Assembly (NCBI GenBank): GCA_029891385.1
Contig: CM057225.1
Coordinates: 13,553,060-13,617,059, forward strand
Length of the DNA stretch: 64,000 nucleotides
From: Erythroxylum novogranatense
Lineage: Eukaryota > Streptophyta > Magnoliopsida > Malpighiales > Erythroxylaceae
Reading direction: 5' to 3'
This document shows positions 45,787 to 58,165 of the stretch, piece by piece. The first letter of the stretch is position 1. The number at the start of each line of letters is the position of its first letter. Both the position numbers and the translations under genes were made by a program. The notes beneath the pieces are model-generated. The model was not told where the DNA came from, did no database searches, and saw only the letters and a list, made by a program, of their open reading frames with translations.

Positions 45787-45937
45787 GAACGCCTCATGCA
45801 TGGGCGAGACGTCGCCAATGAGGCGAATCGCCTCACTGTCATGAGGCGAGGCGTCGCCTCGCGACCAGCCTCTCAATCTCGCGAGGCGAGGCGAACGTCG
45901 CCATGAGGCGGCGAAGTTTCACTTTCCGCCTCGCCTT
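45787..45937 (-). repeat. GAGGCG array in the 3' LTR of element C
   Basis: Direct and inverted GAGGCG/CGCCTC units (for example GCGAGGCGAGGCG), preceded by a TA microsatellite. They are inverted enough to fold into long hairpins. The copy in the other LTR (54255-54403) has the same frame of units but several local indels. Confidence 0.8.
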
Positions 45938-48222
45938 TTTTTTCCAGATTTCAATCTTAATTTCCAATTACTCTAACTTTTAGCACACAAATCAGAAAAA
46001 TACCCACTATACCTCATTGGAAAGCTTATGAAAAGCTCTACAACTCTCAAGAAGACCATAAAATCAATTCAACCTCTAAGGGTGTCAAAATCCCATCCAA
46101 GATACTGCTTACTCAAAACTCATAGATATAGGACAGTAACTCACAAATGCGAGGACTCACTGATTAATCAGCTAAAATTACCACATAAATATGCTCAATC
46201 AGTTCACAATGTCCTCTACAACTTTCATGAACAACCCAAAATCAGATTCCATTGCTAAACAAGTCAATTAATTCACTCAATGTTACTGTTCCTGAAACTA
46301 TGCAATTTGAGCAGTAACTTTATAACTAACATAACTCCCTGTAGACAAGTCATTAAAATCAGAGCTTTATATCCCTGAAAAGATAAAATCCCAAACTTCA
46401 ATTCTTCCTGAAATAACCAAACTCCAATTCAGCCTCTAACATTTTCAAATCTGTCATGCAAGTTTCTGACCTAAACAACACTTAACATCACAATGTAGGT
46501 CCAGATTTTGAAATTCCATATTTCCCACATCTGACCTCCAAATATTATAAGCCATATACCATTTTCAAGATCAATCTGATATCTAAAACTCTTCAGTACG
46601 ATGCAAACCCCAAATCAAATCACAAAAATTCCTAAAATTCCTCCAAACCCGAAAGTGCACTAAATGTGCCAATCCAGCTAGGTTTCAGCCAATGCCTAAA
46701 ACAGTCATCAGTAATCAGGTCATATCTCCTAACATACAACTCGAAAAATTGCAAAATCAGTGGCAATGGAAAGCTAATTTAATAGGCTACAACTTTCATT
46801 AAGACCATTTTCCCTAACTCCAAACCAATTAATTGAGAAAAATCAGAAAAATTCATTGAACACATTTGCGGATACTGTTCACAGCCAACAAAACAGAAAC
46901 TTTCCATGCCAATTTTCGACCTTCTCACATTATAATTTAATAACACCTATTTCACACTAAAATGAAGCCAACATCCCAAATTTTACTTGGGCACAAACCT
47001 CACCTCATTTTCTCACCTATACAATTTATTATGATCAAAACAGTACCATAGGTTCAAAACTCAATTTCCAGCATTCAACATTAATCTAACTCCTTTCACT
47101 TCTAACATCTATAACACTTCACTAAGCATCAAATTTTACCTCTAATTCATCCACAAGCTCATTTCAACAAACTCTTCTATAATAACTCAAAATCCATGAA
47201 TTAGACATCATAAACATCATTAATAACCTTACTTATCACCTATTTAAACTACCATAACCAATTCCCTTACACAAACATGCATTAAACCCATTCTAACCTA
47301 CTACTTCCATAATCAAATACATACATTAATGATTCCCATAAATGCTTTTAACAATCAAAAGAATGAATACAAACTCAACTCTTACCTTAAACAAGTTACA
47401 AGCTATCAATCTCCAATTCTTCAAAACTCTCCTACTTTTCCACACCATACATAAACATCATCATGCCAAAAGAGAAAGGAGTGTATGCTTGGCCCTTTTA
47501 GAAGGAACAAAGAAGGAGGAGAGCAAGCAAAAGAACAAGTGGAACTATATGGAAGAAAAAGAAAGAGCCAAAGAAGGAAATCACAATTGAGGAAGATGAC
47601 AAGTTTTGATGAGAAGGAAACTAGCTTTCCAAAATGAGTTGTTTTTTTTTAAGTATAACAAGGAGAAGAAAGTCGTAGATGGTGGATAACAAAAGACAAA
47701 AGCCATAATTTCGTTGGACACTTGGCATTTATCAAAGAAAAACAATAAAATAAGGATAAGACAAAACTTAAGCTAATCCTATGTAATTAAATACTAATCC
47801 CAATTAAGCTCTAATCATGGCACTAAAATAATTTCCTAACATCATTTATCCACTAATCCCATGTCATTAGGCAACCCCTTTTTAGTACAGAAAAGGCTCA
47901 CTCAGTCAGTCCGTTGGAATTTTCCGGTCCGGGCAACAACCCCGAAAAATTCCAGAAAAATTCCTATAAATCCTTAAAAATATAAAACACTTAATGGCGC
48001 ACTCCAAATAATTTTTCAAAAGCCATTGTCCCATAAATTTAACAAAAGAACACAATTTAAAACCTAAGCCGGGAATATCATGAATGCATGTTTACTCTGT
48101 GTATGTGCAACCAAATCCATAATCATAAAAGCTATATGCTGTGAGTTCATGCCTAGACCTAATGCAATACTTCTAACTCATCCCAATTTACCAAAATAAC
48201 CTTTCCTATGGGAGTTGGGATG

Positions 48223-48702
48223 TTACAATTCTCCCCTCCTAATAAAAATTTCGTCCTCGAAATTCTTACCTGATTGATCGAAAAGATGAGGATATTGTCT
48301 CCTCATATGCTCCTCGGTCTCCCAGGTAGCCTCCTCAGTCGAGTGGTTCCTCCAAAGAACCTTCACCAGTGGAATACTCTTATTCCTCAACTGCTTAATC
48401 TGTGACCCGACAATCTGAATCGGCTCCTCTACATAACTCAGATTACTCGACACCTCAATCTCCTGAGCCGGAATCACATGAGTCGGATCTGACCGATATC
48501 TGCGGAGCATACTCACGTGGAAGACGTCATGCAACTGAGACATTTCACTCGGCAAAGCTAACCGATAGGCCAAAGGTCCTATCCTCTCAGTGATCTCATA
48601 CGGACCAATGTACCTAGGGCTCAACTTGCCTTCTTGCCAAATCTCAAGACACCTCGCCACGGTGACACCGTAAGAAAACTCGTCGCCTACATCATACTCC
48701 AT
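48223..48702 (-). pseudogene. Element C integrase C-terminus and chromodomain
   Basis: A 159-codon frame with KLSPRYIGPYEITERIGPLAY, FHVSMLRRY, then the chromodomain VKVLWRNHSTEEATWETEE and a tail ending ...FEDEIFIRRGEL. The final codons run over the polypurine tract into the LTR start. The segment aligns with 13682-14150 of element D but has a longer tail. It is the best-preserved piece of this element. Confidence 0.88.
48228..48242 (-). other. Polypurine tract of element C
   Basis: - strand TTAGGAGGGGAGAAT next to the LTR terminus; the same as in D and nearly the same as in the leftmost element. Confidence 0.82.
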
Positions 48703-48749
48703 CTCCTCCTATCTTTGATCCACATAGCTCTTACGCTTATCCCGAGCCG

Positions 48750-49520
48750 CTTTGATGCGACTCAAATCGACTTCACCTTATCAACAAGATTCAATCACTC
48801 AGACCTCAATCATCCTCACCCCTTCCTCATCCCAATACAGAGGCGATCTACACGGTGCGCCCATAAAGTGCCTCATATGGTGCCATCCCGATGCTCTTGT
48901 GAAAATGGTTATTGTATGCAAACTCAATCGTAGCTGAATCGATCCCATGCTCCTCTGAACTCCAATACACATGCCCAAGCATATCCTCAGCAGCTTTAAT
49001 CGTCCTCTCACTCGCCCATCCGTTCGAGGATGAAAAGTCAGATCAAGTTCACTAGTCCCCATAGCGCATCGCAAACTCGCTGAAACCTCGAAGTAAATCT
49101 GGGATCCTCGCCGACACTATCGACATCGGGACCCCATGCGGTCTCACTATCTCACCACATACTTACGGGCCAACTGATCCATGGTATTAGTCTCCCTTCT
49201 CGGCAAGAAATGGGCCGATTTAGTCAACCGGTCCACTATGACCCGAGATAGCATCATGTCGTCTCTCGGCGTCTAGGCAACCCCATAATGAAATCCATAG
49301 TAATTGCCCCATTTCCACTCTGAATGGGCAACGAATGAAGCTTCCTCTCGGAGCACGGTGCTCGGCCTTAACTTTCTTTGCACGTCAAACATCCGATACA
49401 AACTCCGCTACCGCTTCTTCAAGCCGTGCCACCGAAATGTTGCTTAAGAGTGTTATACATCTTGGTAGTACCAGATGCATAGCATAAGTGGCCATATGAG
49501 CCTCCTCCAATATCTCTCGC
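48750..49520 (-). pseudogene. Element C integrase, zinc finger and core
   Basis: Split in many small frames. Near 49470-49505 the - strand reads EAHMATYAMH (the HH pair), and near 49375-49395 CLTC (the CC pair). The core region 48800-49330 keeps recognisable pieces (RTDGR and a shifted HPRTDGR stretch near 49020-49060), but single-base losses disrupt it. Confidence 0.7.
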
Positions 49521-49799
49521 CTCGATCATCCACATCGCACACAGAGCCTCTGTCCTAACCATAAAGTCTCGTCTCTCAAAACAAAACCCAACTCAATCGC
49601 TTTTACTCTCCATCGGCCTCACCATAACAGATCCTTGTCACGAACTCTCCGATCCCCGCCCAAGAGCATCGGTCTCGGCCTCAAAGTAGCCAATAACACT
49701 CCATCCCGATCCAGATTCAATCGCACATTCAAAGCCCTCAATGAATCAAATTAGGCAACCTCATTGCTCAATCTGAGTGCACTAGAATGTGACTTTCTA

Positions 49800-50432
49800 C
49801 TCGAGCATCACCACTACATTGGCTTTCCCGGGTGATACTCGATGGTGCAATCATAATCCTTCAAGAACTCCAACCATCTCCTCTGCCTCAAATTTAACTC
49901 TCTCTCGCTCAACAGTACCTCAAACTCTTATGGTGCATGAAGATCCGAAAGGTCTCACCATACGTAATGTCTCCAAATCTTCAGTGCAAACACAACTGCA
50001 GCTAATTCCAAATCATGAACAGGATAGTTTACCTCATGAGACCTCAACTGTCGCGAGGCATAGGCAATGACTCTACCATGCTGCATCAGAACACATCCCA
50101 ATCCCTGATGTGATGCATCGCTATACACCTCAAATCCTCCATCCCAGATGGAATAGCCAACACCGGCGATGAGTCAACCGATGTTTTAGCTCCTCAAAAC
50201 TCTTCTGGCACTCCTCGGTCCATCTGAATGGCACATTCTTCCTCAGAAGTTTTGTCAGAGGGGCTGAGATCAATGAGAACCCCTCGACAAACCTCCGGTA
50301 ATAACCAGCCAATCCGAGGAAACTCCGAATCTCAGGCACATTCCTAGGAGCCTCCCACCTCAGCACTGCCTCAACCTTGCTCGAATCCACCTGAATACCC
50401 TCTCCCGTCACTATGTGCCCCAAAAAGATCAC
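49800..50432 (-). pseudogene. Element C RNase H and RT connection
   Basis: The open frame 50130-50432 reads [20 protein letters not shown], then [16 protein letters not shown] and [16 protein letters not shown], the thumb/connection that follows RT in gypsy elements. RNase H continues toward 49800 in other frames: the complement of 49980-50090 keeps the [20 protein letters not shown] region. Confidence 0.8.
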
Positions 50433-50533
50433 CTGATCCAGCCAAAATTCACATTCTTCAATTTGGCGTATAACCTATCTCTCCTCATCGTCTCAGAACA
50501 CAATCCTCAAATGCTCACTATGCTCCCGTCTTC

Positions 50534-51130
50534 CTCGAATATACTAAAATGTCATCAATAAAACAATAACAAAGTGATCCAGGTAGGGCTGAAATACCTT
50601 ATTCATCAAGGCCATGAAGGCTGCCGGGGCATTAGTCAACCCAAACGGCATCACTAGAAACTCGAAATGCCCATACCTGCTCCTAAAGGCGCTCTTAGGC
50701 ACATCGGCCTCTGCAATCTTCAACTGATAATAACCAGATCGCAGATCTAACTTGGTGAACACCGAGCTCCTCGCTGTCGATCAAATAAGTCATCGATCCT
50801 AGGCGGTGGGTACTTGTTCTTTCTCACACCCGATTCAATTTTATATAATCGATGCACGACCTCAAAGTCCCATCCTTTTCTTCACAAACAAAACTGGAGC
50901 TCCCACGGTGAAACACTAGGTCTAATGAACCCTTCTCCAAAGAACTCCCGAATCGAACCTTCAACTCCCTCGGTTCCACAAAGCCATCCTATATGGAGGT
51001 ATAGATATAGAGCGGTACTGAACGAGGTCAATAGTAAACTCGTCTCCCGATCCGGCAAGCAAACCCAGAACTCATCAGAAACACATCCGAAATTTCCTAA
51101 CCACGGAATATCCTGAAGCCTCTCGCTCAA
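50534..51130 (-). pseudogene. Element C reverse transcriptase
   Basis: Pieces: GFIRPSVSPWE (50882-51130 frame), KYPPPRIDDLF region near 50790, and [20 protein letters not shown] with [20 protein letters not shown] (50544-50762). The FIDD active site lies at about 50545-50560 but is shifted by a missing T (reads VIVLLMTF). Small indels, and no large deletion, account for the breaks. Confidence 0.85.
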
Positions 51131-51399
51131 CTCGTGTCAATCACATGAGCCGAGATATGCCTCACACCTCCTGCATCAATCTCGGGCACTAAGGAAAGAG
51201 ATCATCCGGCCGCATCGCTGCTAACTCCTCGAACACCGCTCTAGGTGACCAGAGACTCCAACACAACCTCCTTGGTATAGCAGTCCATAATAGCCCTATG
51301 GGCCGTCAACCATCCATCCCGTAATCACATCGATCTCTCTCGGAGGTAATACTATAAGGTGCGCCTCAACACCGCTGATCAATCTGGATCAAGCATCCT

Positions 51400-51570
51400 C
51401 GAACCTCTCCCAATCGATAGTAGTACCTAGAGGTGTACTCACCTCAGCCCATACAATAGCCTTTCTCTATCCCCACGCAACCTAGATGCCATATGAGGTG
51501 CATAAAAGAATCGTGGATCCGGGATCCAAAGAATGCAAACGCCTCAATATCGTAAATAAGTAACATACCA
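51400..51570 (-). pseudogene. Element C aspartic protease
   Basis: Near 51500-51530 the - strand reads LDPGSTILL, the D-x-G-S/T protease active site. Flanking residues are frame-broken. It lies between the gag knuckles and RT as expected. Confidence 0.65.
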
Positions 51571-51749
51571 CCACAACATCGGGGAATCTGGGCCTCCCGC
51601 CTTGTCATGGCGTAGACCACGGCTCAGGATCGTGGTGGTGCCCGACCCTCGATCCTCACAAAGGATCCTCTACTCTACCACGGCCTCTACCTCGGCCTCT
51701 CTCGACCGATCCACGTCCCGATCCACCCACTCTACTCATGCGGTGGTGC

Positions 51750-52720
51750 TACTCCCACTCGGCCACTACCAAAGCAGATGAGCTCCCAATGTGGTGGGCA
51801 ATCCGAATCGATGATCCATGGAGCCGCATTTAAGGCAAGCTCCAGTCAATCGCCAGCACTCTCCAAAATGTCTCTTCTCACAGTGCTCACAGAATGGGGG
51901 CATCTGCCCAAAACCTCTGCCACTACCACTGCCACTGCCACTACCAGTCTGTACAAATCTACCTCTCTGCCCAAAACCAGATATGCGGACCCTCCGAAGA
52001 TCTAAAGGTCCCGCCTCTGGCGCTGTTAAAACTCCTCCCAGAGCTACCTCGATCGTCACTAACTCTTCCTCTCTGGACCCTGACCCATCTCTAATCTGCT
52101 CTCGTCTCACATCTGCTTCTACTCTCAAAGAGCAGCTCTCAACTCTATAAAAGAGCCCATATCGAGCGAGCCATCCGTGCGGATCTCAAATTCAACCCCA
52201 TCTCAAACCTCCGGCACCTATCTGTCTCAGTAGAAACCACAGTAGCCGCATACCCCATCAACTCATTAAACCTCACCTCGTACTCTGCTACTGTCATCCT
52301 ACCCTGTCTCAGCTCCAAGAATTCCTGCATCTTCATTTCCAGATACACCTTGGGCATATAGTTATCTCTGAAAGCCCTCAGAAAATCTGCCCAGGTCAGT
52401 AAGCAAGGCCTGGTGGTACTGCCCGGAACAGTCTTCCACCATGTATAAGCTGGGCCTGCGGAAGATATCTTGCATAATCGAACCTCTCATCGTTCATGAT
52501 CCATCTGATCGAGAACTCTCTCGGTCCTCTCCAGTGAACTCTCGGCCTCGGTGTCTGCAGACTTGCCATAAGTCGACACTTCCCCACGCTTCATGACAAA
52601 TCATATCTCCTCTCCCGTCTCACGGGGACTCTAGGAGGTAACTCCTCAGATCGAGGCACCGAGGACTCTCTGCTAGCTCCAACAGATCCCTGGTCAGCTG
52701 GTTGATCTATCTGATCACCA
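51750..52720 (-). pseudogene. Element C gag
   Basis: The retrotransposon gag core is readable at 52145-52357 (FLELRQGRMTVAEYEVRFNE, then TETDRCRRFEMGLN). Knuckle-type cysteines lie at 51766-52128: CEHCEKRHFGEC and CLKCGSMDHRF, the latter losing its last cysteine through a frame change. An Arg/Ser/Gly-rich linker (GSGSGSGRGFG) precedes them. The upstream part near 52400-52600 has MKRGEVSTYGKSAD in one frame. The start is uncertain. Confidence 0.78.
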
Positions 52721-52820
52721 AATACGGATGACCTATAACAAACAAGAACTCTGATCAGTTTATACGTTTCTCACAATAATTGAAGCCTAATTATATACTA
52801 GTCCCAACGGATGCCAAACC

Positions 52821-52833
52821 ATGCTCGATACCA
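52821..52833 (-). other. Primer-binding site of element C
   Basis: - strand TGGTATCGAGCAT, 5 bases from the LTR end. It is an initiator-Met tRNA type site with the same one-base shortening as in element D. Unlike these, L3 keeps the exact TGGTATCAGAGC. Confidence 0.78.
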
Positions 52834-52838
52834 CCTAA

Positions 52839-55800
52839 TGTAGCACCCTTACCATAGAGATGTACCGGGCGCCAGGGTCATTCCGATACACACCTACGAT
52901 AAGGGTGCGCCACTGAACAAACTACCAACTCCACATGGCATCAATGTATTATAAAGCGGTAGTATGGAATTCACTAAATATCCTCAAAGCGATAATTTAT
53001 ACAACTGAAAGTGTCTCGAACATGTCTCCAAAAGAAAATTAAACGAAGCTAACTAGGTCATCCTTCAAAAGTGCCACCGACCGACACATGTGCCATGACT
53101 TCTCTTGCCAACTCAATCTACACGGGAAAAGTCTATCCGAGCTATGAGTCAACTGTCTTGGTCTGAAAAATAATTTGCAATTTTGGGTGAGTTTGCGAAC
53201 TCGGTGAGAACCATCATCGATGGTTCACCCAATTCATGCATATACACAGAGTCACATAATTATTTCACCAAATCACATTCAATAATACCACGTAATTATC
53301 ATATCGATCGAGGAACCAATTTAAATGCATATGAAATGTATATGAGGCGCTTTTCGATTTATTACATTGTTGTGAGCCACGCTGGCTTGTCCCATTAAGG
53401 CGCATTACTCGGTGAGCCATAGGCTCAGATCCTTTACCAGGCTCGAGGCCCAATCACGTTGAGCTATAAGCTCTCGTTGGCTGCTCTGGTCACAACTGCC
53501 AATTACTGATCATGCCGTTATGCATGAAATGCATATGTCCAATATATCCAAATCAATAGCGTATCAGATCCAAATTCATATAAGACACTCATAGGCAATC
53601 CCATGAAATTCATACATAACACTTCTATATCACAGTTCGGATATTTGAGACACCTATGGTCCAAATCAAGCAAATCAAACACATATAAATCCTCCATTAT
53701 CCCCCACATGGCATAGTTGCAAAATAGTAAACACATAAAGGTTGAGGAACCAACTAGGTTACTCACCTAATAACTTCCGCGCTAATGCCGGGAAGTCTCC
53801 GCAACGTCCGTGGAACAGCGGTCCAATCGAGCCTCTATAGCAATTGAAATAAATTCACATTACCAACTGTATAATTAAAACGATCAAATAATGCACATGG
53901 AATCCTTAAAACGTGTGTAATGTATGTTCATGGCATTCCCGGCCCTAATCTAAATTTTCCCACCACAAAATCCGTCTAAAAATTAGAAAACTATAGGCGC
54001 GACGGTACATGATTGGACCTCTATAGGTCCCCAATTAAATAAAATAGTGTTTACAAGTTCAATCGATAGGGCTACGTCAAATTCCGTCTAAAATTCCCGA
54101 TTTCTCAGAAAATGAAATTAAATATTCAACGAATCCGATGCCTCTGGAATCAGGTCAATCGGACGTCGGACGGAAAGAAATTGACAAAAGAACAATTGTA
54201 CCTTTTAATAACAAATAATAATCAAAAATAAAATAATTATATATATATATATATCGAACGCCTGCCGCATGGGCGAGACGTCGCCCTCATGAGGCGAATC
54301 TCACTTACTGTCGCGAGGCGGCGCCGCCTCGCGACCAGCCTCTCAATCTCGCGAGGCGAGGCGAACGTCGTCATGAGGCGGCGAAGTTTCACCGCCTCGC
54401 CTTTTTTTTTTCCAGATTTCAATCTTAATTTCCAATTACTCTAACTTTTAGCACACAAATCAGAAAAATACCCACTATACCTCATTGGAAAGCTTATGAA
54501 AAGCTCTACAACTCTCAAGAAGACCATAAAATCAATTCAACCTCTAAGGGTGTCAAAATCCCATCCAAGATACTGCTTACTCAAAACTCATAGATATAGG
54601 ACAGTAACTCACAAATGCGAGGACTCACTGATTAATCAGCTAAAATTACCACATAAATATGCTCAATCAGTTCACAATGTCCTCTACAACTTTCATGAAC
54701 AACCCAAAATCAGATTCCATTGCTAAACAAGTCAATTAATTCACTCAATGTTACTGTTCCTGAAACTATGCAATTTGAGCAGTAACTTTATAACTAACAT
54801 AACTCCCTGTAGACAAGTCATTAAAATCAGAGCTTTATATCCCTGAAAAGATAAAATCCCAAACTTCAATTCTTCCTGAAATAACCAAACTCCAATTCAG
54901 CCTCTAACATTTTCAAATCTGTCATGCAAGTTTCTGACCTAAACAACACTTAACATCACAATGTAGGTCCAGATTTTGAAATTCCATATTTCCCACATCT
55001 GACCTCCAAATATTATAAGCCATATACCATTTTCAAGATCAATCTGATATCTAAAACTCTTCAGTACGATGCAAACCCCAAATCAAATCACAAAATTCCT
55101 AAAATTCCTCCAAACCCGAAAGTGCACTAAATGTGCCAATCCAGCTAGGTTTCAGCCAATGCCTAAAACAGTCATCAGTAATCAGGTCATATCTCCTAAC
55201 ATACAACTCGAAAATTGCAAAATCAGTGGCAATGGAAAGCTAATTTAATAGGCTACAACTTTCATTAAGACCATTTTCCTAACTCCAAACCAATTAATTG
55301 AGAAAAATCAGAAAATTCATTGAACACATTTGCGGATACTGTTCACAGCCAACAAAACAGAAACTTTCCATGCCAATTTTCGACCTTCTCACATTATAAT
55401 TTAATAACACCTATTTCACACTAAAATGAAGCCAACATCCCAAATTTTACTTGGGCACAAACCTCACCTCATTTTCTCACCTATACAATTTATTATGATC
55501 AAAACAGTACCATAGGTTCAAAACTCAATTTCCAGCATTCAACATTAATCTAACTCCTTTCACTTCTAACATCTATAACACTTCACTAAGCATCAAATTT
55601 TACCTCTAATTCATCCACAAGCTCATTTCAACAAACTCTTCTATAATAACTCAAAATCCATGAATTAGACATCATAAACATCATTAATAACCTTACTTAT
55701 CACCTATTTAAACTACCATAACCAATTCCCTTACACAAACATGCATTAAACCCATTCTAACCTACTACTTCCATAATCAAATACATACATTAATGATTCC

Positions 55801-56697
55801 CATAAATGCTTTTAACAATCAAAAGAATGAATACAAACTCAACTCTTACCTTAAACAAGTTACAAGCTATCAATCTCCAATTCTTCAAAACTCTCCCTAC
55901 TTTTCCACACCATACATAAACATCATCATGCCAAAAGAGAAAGGAGTGTATGCTTGGCCCTTTTTAGAAGGAACAAAGAAGGAGGGAGAGCAAGCAAAAG
56001 AACAAGTGGAACTATATGGAAGAAAAAAGAAAGAGCCAAAGAAGGAAATCACAATTGAGGAAGATAACAAGTTTCGGATGAGAAGGAAACTAGCTTTCCA
56101 AAATGAGTTGTTTTTTTTTTAAGTATAACAAGGAGAAGAAAGTCGTAGATGGTGGATAACAAAAGACAAAAGCCATAATTTCGTTGTACACTTGGCATTT
56201 ATCAAAGAAAAACAATAAAATAAGGATAAGACAAAACTTAAGCTAATCCTATGTAATTAAATACTAATCCCAATTAAGCTCTAATCATGGCACTAAAATA
56301 ATTTCCTAACATCATTTATCCACTAATCCCATGTCATTAGGCAACCCCTTTTTAGTACAGAAAAGGCTCACTCAGTCAGTCCGTTGGAATTTTCCGGTCC
56401 GGGCAACAACCCCGAAAAATTCCAGAAAAATTCCTATAAATCCTTAAAAATATAAAACACTTAATGGCGCACTCCAAATAATTTTTCAAAAGCCATTGTC
56501 CCATAAATTTAACAAAAGAACACAATTTAAAACCTAAGCCGGGAATATCATGAATGCATGTTTACTCTGTGTATGTGCAACCAAATCCATAATCATAAAA
56601 GCTATATGCTGTGAGTTCATGCCTAGACCTAATGCAATACTTCTAACTCATCCCAATTTACCAAAATAACCCTTCCTATGGGAGTTGGGATGTTACA
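52839..56697 (-). mobile_element. 5' LTR of element C (3859 bp)
   Basis: TGTAGCACCC...GGGATGTTACA. Modules are anchored at about 54503, 54682, 54863, 55053 and 55253. The conserved TGCCAAGTGTAC motif (one base changed relative to the other copies) is near 56176-56188, and the stem-loop tip is weaker than in L6. Confidence 0.92.
54255..54403 (-). repeat. GAGGCG array in the 5' LTR of element C
   Basis: Counterpart of 45787-45937, preceded by a slightly longer TA run. Local differences (for example GCGCCGCCTCG against GCGTCGCCTCG) exceed those of the surrounding LTR. Confidence 0.8.
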
Positions 56698-56860
56698 AGA
56701 GGTGAGTGAGAGAGTCGGGGGGTAGATTTTTTTGGGGTTAATGTTTGATTTTTTTGCAAAATGATCCCTGAAAAAGTTCATTTTTTGCGGAATGGTCCGA
56801 TATTTTTCGAAATTTTTGTTTCCGTAGATGCAATTAAATTTTCAACCGAATTTTTAAGGA
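56698..56860. mobile_element. Insertion X, second segment
   Basis: Right remainder of the unidentified insertion: GAGAGAGTCGGGGGG, then T-rich DNA with GCAAAATGATCCCTGAAAAAG, ending before GTACCGC (56861-56867). A related phrase (AAATAGTCCCTAAAC...GCAAAATAATCC) occurs at the left end of X in inverted sense. Confidence 0.4.
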
Positions 56861-56867
56861 GTACCGC

Positions 56868-57907
56868 ATCACTCAGATTCCAAACACTGCCTAAACCACA
56901 TTCTACACTTAACACAACTCATTCCTAAGCTTCAATCCATCAAATAAACATTATTCCATAAATACCCAAATCAAAATTCACATAATCCCTTAAAACCTAA
57001 ATCATCCGAAACTTCAAATTTCTTAAACAATTTATACTCAAATCCATGCTTAAATTAAACTATATAAAGCATAAAGGAACAAGAACTTACTTGATTCAAG
57101 CTTAAACCCTTTGAGAAACACCAAGAAAATTCAAACTCCACACCTAAGCTCATCCACGGTTTTCTCCCAAATCCACCCAAACTCCATTTCTTTCAATCCA
57201 AGCCAAAAGGATAATTGATCAAAGACAAGGAAGGAATGATTTGTAAGGAGAAATCAAGAAGTAACTCCAAGCTAAGATCCACGCAAAGAAGAAGAACAAA
57301 GCAATTTCTTTCAAGAGAATAGGGCAAGCATCGTGGATCATTTATTCAAAGAGAAAGGTTTAAATACTAAGGCTTGATAAGGCTTGTTTGGCAATTTCAT
57401 TTGCCACAAGTCCAATCCGAACAACCTCAATCCAATTTCTAACTCTAATTTCTCCCAAATTCCCATGGTTCATACCCTAATTCCTCAAATCATAATTTAA
57501 ATTATCTCATATCAATTGTCAATCGAATTCAGAACCGGAATCACAATTAATCAGTCACTAAGCCATTTCTCCGGTCCGAGCCTAATATTCCGAAAATTCC
57601 AGAAAAAATCCTATAAATCCTCAAAATTAGAAAACATCTAGTCACATACTCCGATTTTCAATTCTCAATTCCTAATTTCAATTTAACACTCCAATTTACG
57701 TATCAAAGCACAATTAATCCTTAAATCACAAAACCTCTCATTTCACAATCAAGTCAGAAATCTGTCATACATGCATGTACATACATATGCTTGTGCAATT
57801 ATGAACATTTATCAAGAATGCAGAGGCTATGAATGCATATGCAGAATACGTATACAGAATACGTATGAGGTGAACTGTACCCATCCCATCGGTGACGGGA
57901 TGTTAAA
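56868..57907 (-). mobile_element. L7 solo LTR, second segment
   Basis: Continues 41443-43292. It ends with the stem-loop TCCCATC-GGT-GACGGGA (57884-57900) and TGTTAAA, a one-base change from TGTTACA, followed by the TSD TAGTT. Confidence 0.85.
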
Positions 57908-57965
57908 TAGTTGAAAGGGAGTTATGGCTGTTTTAGAGAAAAAAAATGTGAGAAATTTAGTCGGA

Positions 57966-58165
57966 GAAGACGACCTGCGACCTGCACGTCACGACGAGGG
58001 GATTATTGGACGTTGCGACGAGCGTAGACGCCGCGACGAACGTACGCCATGATGAACATAGACATCGCGGCGAGCCCCGATTCGTACGCCGCGGCGAGTC
58101 TTCTCGTGCGCCGCGGCGAGCGACCTCCCCCTTTGACGTCGTGGCGAGTGTTCCTTTGCTGCGAC
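57966..58165 (+). repeat. CpG-rich GCCGCGGCGAG array in LTR L6
   Basis: Units such as CGTACGCCGCGGCGAG and GACGTTGCGACGAG with diverged spacers. It sits just upstream of the conserved block, the same relation as in the other LTRs. The three open frames over it are not taken as genes. Confidence 0.72.

Larger units (their letters stand above)
44381..48227 (-). mobile_element. 3' LTR of element C (3847 bp)
   Basis: Ends GGGATGTTACA before the polypurine tract. It contains a hairpin array (about 44930-45050), the GAGGCG array (45787-45937), modules anchored at about 46037 and 46216 and onward, and GGACACTTGGCATTT (about 47716). It differs from the partner mainly between 44381 and 46000; beyond that, mostly in homopolymer lengths. 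Confidence 0.92.
44381..56697 (-). mobile_element. Element C: full-length chromovirus with 3.85-kb LTRs
   Basis: LTRs at 44381-48227 and 52839-56697 are nearly identical over their inner 2.2 kb. The polypurine tract abuts the first LTR and the primer-binding site the second. The 4.6-kb interior reads on the - strand as gag, protease, RT, RNase H, integrase and chromodomain, in many short frames. High LTR similarity means recent insertion. No clean 5-bp target duplication is visible: the left tip reads GGTAGCAC instead of TGTAGCAC, and both flanks are similar GAGAGAGTCGG-type low-complexity DNA. Confidence 0.92.

Noticed and set aside
46028..46258. 76-codon frame identical at 54496-54726
   Set aside because: Again an LTR duplicate (element C), antisense, made of the 180-bp module phrases.
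55793..56122. 109-codon frame
   Set aside because: The other LTR (47342-47590) splits it by homopolymer changes; Lys/Glu-rich translation of a purine tract.
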